From NCBI GenBank assembly GCA_016185275.1, contig JACPNX010000011.1, forward strand, positions 1 through 37,121: DNA of 37,121 nucleotides, written 5' to 3'. The translations under genes and the position numbers were made by a program. How positions within the stretch are numbered: position 1 is the first letter of the stretch; each line of letters starts with the position of its first letter. This DNA is from Actinomycetota bacterium (GTDB taxonomy: Bacteria; Actinomycetota; Acidimicrobiia; Acidimicrobiales; Iamiaceae). This document shows, in pieces, positions 32,521-37,121 of the stretch. The notes beneath the pieces are model-generated. The model had not been told where the DNA came from. It saw only the letters and a program-made list of their open reading frames with translations, and made no database searches.

Positions 32521-35145
32521 ATGGGAGCGCATGGTCGCCGCGGTGTGCTCGCGCGCCTGCCGCTCCGGGTCATCCTGGCCGGCCTGCTCGTGCTGCCGCT
32601 CGGCGGCATGGCGTTCTACTCGGCGTCGCTGGGCAACGTCCGAAACCGGGAGGCAGTGGCGGCGCGGCGCACCGCCGAACAGATCGAGGTCATCGCCCGG
32701 CTCGACCAGGTCGACTTCGTGCTCAGCGGCGACCCCACGGCCCGCCTGGGCGGCATCGCACAGCTGCTCGGCGCCAAGGTCGCCGGGGAGATCGACCCCT
32801 ACCGGGTCAGGATCCAGCGCCAGTTCTCGAGCGACGTCGCCTTCCTGGTCGACCGACGGGGGGCGCTCGACCGCTTCACCGAGCCGGGAGCTGCCGCACG
32901 GCTCGCACGCCGCGCGCGGGCTGTCGAGGCCATGTGGCGCACGAACGGGCGGGACGTCCACGGCGAGCAGGACACCCGCAACCTCGTGCGTGAGCTGCTG
33001 GGTCTGGCCCGGCAGCGGGCCGCCCCGCAGGTCCTCACGACCGTGGAGGTGCTCGACCGGCTCGGGGCCCTGCAGTCGGCCATGCTCGCCGAGGTTCCCG
33101 ACCTGGTGCAGGGGCTGCTGGCCCAGCCCCGCCCGTCGACCGAGCTCGCCCTGCGGATACAGGCCCGGGTCGCCGAGCAGCGGATCCTGACCGCCGAGCT
33201 CTACCGGCTGCTGCCGCGTGACCTCGCCGCCCGTGTGAGGGAGGGCTTCGCCGGGTCGGACACCAAGACCGAGGTTCGCGAGTCGATCATGCGCGACGCC
33301 GGTGTGTCCCGTGCGGGTTCGCCCCGCAGCCGCCTCGGCCTGGCCACCGTCGACATCCCGAGCCTCGCCCGCAGCTACCTGGTCGTGCCCCAGGTGCGCC
33401 AGGAGCTCGCCGATCGCCTGACCCGGTCGGCTCGTACGCGTTCGGCGGACGCGGCGGCGTCGCTGCGCCTGGTGCTCACCGCGTCCGCCCTCATCGCGCT
33501 GGTGACCGGGATCGTCGTGCTGGTGATCATGCGGTCCCTCGTCACCGCGCTGCGGGCCGTCGCCCTGCGGGCCCGGGCCATCGGGGCCGGCCGCATCGAC
33601 GACGAACCGCTCGGCATCTCGGGCCGGGGCGAGATCGCGCGCGTCGCCGCTTCGTTCGACGAGCTGGCCCTTCTCCTGCGCACCCTCGACCGTCAGCTCG
33701 ACGCGCTCGGCGACGGCCGGACCGGCGACGCGGTGCTGGCCACGCCGCTGCCCGGCCGGTTGGGCGCCGACATGCAGCGGTCGGTGGCGCGCCTGTCCGA
33801 CGCGACCCGCCGGCTCCAGGCGTCCGAGCAGCGGCTCGCCGACCTGGCCATGCACGACCACCTCACCGGCCTGCCCAACCGGGCGAAGCTCCTCGCCCAC
33901 CTGGACGAGGTGCTGGGAGCCGGCCGGAGCGACGGACTCGCCGTGCTGTTCGTCGACCTCGACCGCTTCAAGCTCGTGAACGACGGGCTGGGCCACGACG
34001 CCGGCGACGCGCTCCTGCGCGAGGTGGCGGCCAGGCTGCGCTCCGCCGTGCGCGCCGAGGACGTCGTGGCCAGGCTCGGGGGGGACGAGTTCGTCGTGGT
34101 GGTCCACGGAGCCTCGGAGCACCGGGTCGCGCTCGACCTCGCGCAGCGCGTCCAGCAGGAGCTCGGCCAACCCGTCGACCTGGGTGGCGAGCTGTCCGTC
34201 GTCGGCGCGTCGGTCGGGGTGGCGTGGGCTGACGGCGGCCACCGGACCGGCGTCGACCTCCTGCGCGACGCCGACATCGCGATGTACCGGGCGAAGCAGG
34301 CCGGCCGGGCCCGCATCCGGGTCTTCGACCGGGTCATGCAGACCTCCGTCGGTGCCCGCCGCGACCTCGAGCAGGCCCTGCGGACGGCGCTCGCCGGCGA
34401 CCACCTCGAGGCGCACGTGCAGCCGATCGTCGACCTGGCCACCGGTCAGCCGGTCATGGGTGAGGTCCTGGCCCGCTGGACCCGCAAGGGTCGCCCGGTG
34501 TCTCCGGCCGAGTTCGTGCCGGTCGCCGAGGAGTCCGGGCTCGTCGTGGACCTCGGTCGCTGGGTGCTGCGCCGGGCCTGCGCGCTCCTGGCCCAGTGGG
34601 CGCCCGGCGGGTTCGGGATGCGCCTGTCGGTCAACATCTCGGGCCTCCACGTGACCGGGGGCGACCTCGCGGCCGACGTGACGGCGGCGTTGCGCGCAAC
34701 CGGGGCCGATCCGTCGAGGCTCGTCATCGAGATCACCGAGAGCGTGCTGGTGGACGACCCCGACGCGGCCGCCCGGCGCCTCGCCCGCGTCCGCGACCTG
34801 GGCGTGGCCATCGCCATGGACGACTTCGGCACCGGCTACTCGTCGCTCACCTACCTGCGTCGCCTGCCCATCGAAGGCGTCAAGCTCGACCGGTCGTTCG
34901 TGGCCGACGTGGGCCGGTCGGCGTCGGCGGACTCGATCGCGGGGATGGTGGCCGATCTGGCGACCACCCTCGACCTGTGGGTCGTGGGCGAGGGGGTCGA
35001 GCGGCCCGAGCAGCTCGACGCGCTCCGCCGGTGCGGCCTGACCCACGGGCAGGGCTTCCTGTGGTCGCCGGCCGTCGAGCCGGACGCGTTCGTCGCGTGG
35101 TGCGCAGCCGTGACCGGGGGGCTCGCGGGCACCCCGGCGATGTAG
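32521..35145 (+). CDS. Membrane GGDEF/EAL cyclic-di-GMP protein
   Basis: Encodes 874 residues from the ATG at 32521 (a GTG at 32497 would add eight). Order: membrane helix (about 14-36), an extracytoplasmic, mostly helical sensor of about 280 residues that I do not recognise, second membrane helix (about 316-338), HAMP domain (about 338-392), GGDEF domain (GGDEF at 520-524), EAL domain (from about 620). The cyclase site is intact, and an RAED inhibitory I-site lies five residues before it (511-514). In the EAL domain the signature is EVL (Glu648), while NISGLH, ITES, DDFGTG (767-772), KLDRSF and GEGVE are all kept, so phosphodiesterase activity is plausible. It makes and/or breaks down cyclic di-GMP in response to an outside signal. 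Confidence 0.92.
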   Translation: MGAHGRRGVLARLPLRVILAGLLVLPLGGMAFYSASLGNVRNREAVAARRTAEQIEVIARLDQVDFVLSGDPTARLGGIAQLLGAKVAGEIDPYRVRIQRQFSSDVAFLVDRRGALDRFTEPGAAARLARRARAVEAMWRTNGRDVHGEQDTRNLVRELLGLARQRAAPQVLTTVEVLDRLGALQSAMLAEVPDLVQGLLAQPRPSTELALRIQARVAEQRILTAELYRLLPRDLAARVREGFAGSDTKTEVRESIMRDAGVSRAGSPRSRLGLATVDIPSLARSYLVVPQVRQELADRLTRSARTRSADAAASLRLVLTASALIALVTGIVVLVIMRSLVTALRAVALRARAIGAGRIDDEPLGISGRGEIARVAASFDELALLLRTLDRQLDALGDGRTGDAVLATPLPGRLGADMQRSVARLSDATRRLQASEQRLADLAMHDHLTGLPNRAKLLAHLDEVLGAGRSDGLAVLFVDLDRFKLVNDGLGHDAGDALLREVAARLRSAVRAEDVVARLGGDEFVVVVHGASEHRVALDLAQRVQQELGQPVDLGGELSVVGASVGVAWADGGHRTGVDLLRDADIAMYRAKQAGRARIRVFDRVMQTSVGARRDLEQALRTALAGDHLEAHVQPIVDLATGQPVMGEVLARWTRKGRPVSPAEFVPVAEESGLVVDLGRWVLRRACALLAQWAPGGFGMRLSVNISGLHVTGGDLAADVTAALRATGADPSRLVIEITESVLVDDPDAAARRLARVRDLGVAIAMDDFGTGYSSLTYLRRLPIEGVKLDRSFVADVGRSASADSIAGMVADLATTLDLWVVGEGVERPEQLDALRRCGLTHGQGFLWSPAVEPDAFVAWCAAVTGGLAGTPAM

Positions 35146-35174
35146 CCTCCGCGCCGACCGGGAGGTGGGCCGCG

Positions 35175-37121
<1,947 letters not shown>

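Overview
The window is a continuous stretch of very GC-rich bacterial chromosome, almost all of it housekeeping genes. The organism looks like a member of the Actinomycetota. Start codons are often GTG, translational-coupling overlaps (TGATG, ATGA, GTGA) are frequent, and the gene order matches Mycobacterium and Streptomyces: rplM-rpsI-glmM, then glmS, nnr, alr, tsaE-tsaB-rimI-tsaD, groES-groEL. Some traits are less usual and suggest a deep actinobacterial lineage, perhaps Acidimicrobiia-like. These are the giant GlmS-like protein, no adk between secY and map, and a His-to-Leu change in the ribosomal protein L2 active-site loop. The class assignment is inference.

Region 1 (1-10031) is the S10/spc ribosomal protein cluster: the end of rplW, then rplB, rpsS, rplV, rpsC, rplP, rpmC, rpsQ, rplN, rplX, rplE, rpsZ, rpsH, rplF, rplR, rpsE, rpmD, rplO, then secY and map. 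Region 2 (10032-14464) begins with a 293-bp intergenic stretch holding an inverted repeat and a candidate promoter. It continues as infA, rpmJ, rpsM, rpsK, rpsD, rpoA, rplQ and truA. infA can only be read from a CTG start codon. Region 3 (14501-18089) has a threonine dehydratase on the minus strand, inserted between truA and a divergent rplM-rpsI-glmM unit.

Region 4 (18190-25551) holds a 1150-residue GlmS-like amidotransferase/SIS protein, acpS, a minus-strand block (two uncharacterised exported or membrane proteins and an alpha/beta hydrolase), and the bifunctional NAD(P)HX repair enzyme nnr. Region 5 (25662-32437) is a CBS-domain protein, alanine racemase, an alpha/beta hydrolase, a P1-family Ntn peptidase, and the tsaE-tsaB-rimI-tsaD set for t6A tRNA modification and protein N-acetylation. 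Region 6 (32521-37121) has a membrane GGDEF/EAL protein, a secreted protein whose C-terminus looks frameshifted, and groES-groEL under two CIRCE operators.

Functionally, ribosome assembly, initiation (IF-1), transcription (RpoA), secretion (SecY), N-terminal Met removal (Map), tRNA modification (TruA, TsaB/D/E) and folding (GroES/EL) sit beside the start of cell-wall precursor synthesis (GlmM, GlmS-like, Alr). I saw no tRNA, rRNA, CRISPR array or insertion sequence. The most interesting points are the enlarged GlmS-like protein with altered sugar-site residues, the CTG-started infA, the paired CIRCE elements, and apparently leaderless starts marked by a -10 element 7-8 nt before GTG.
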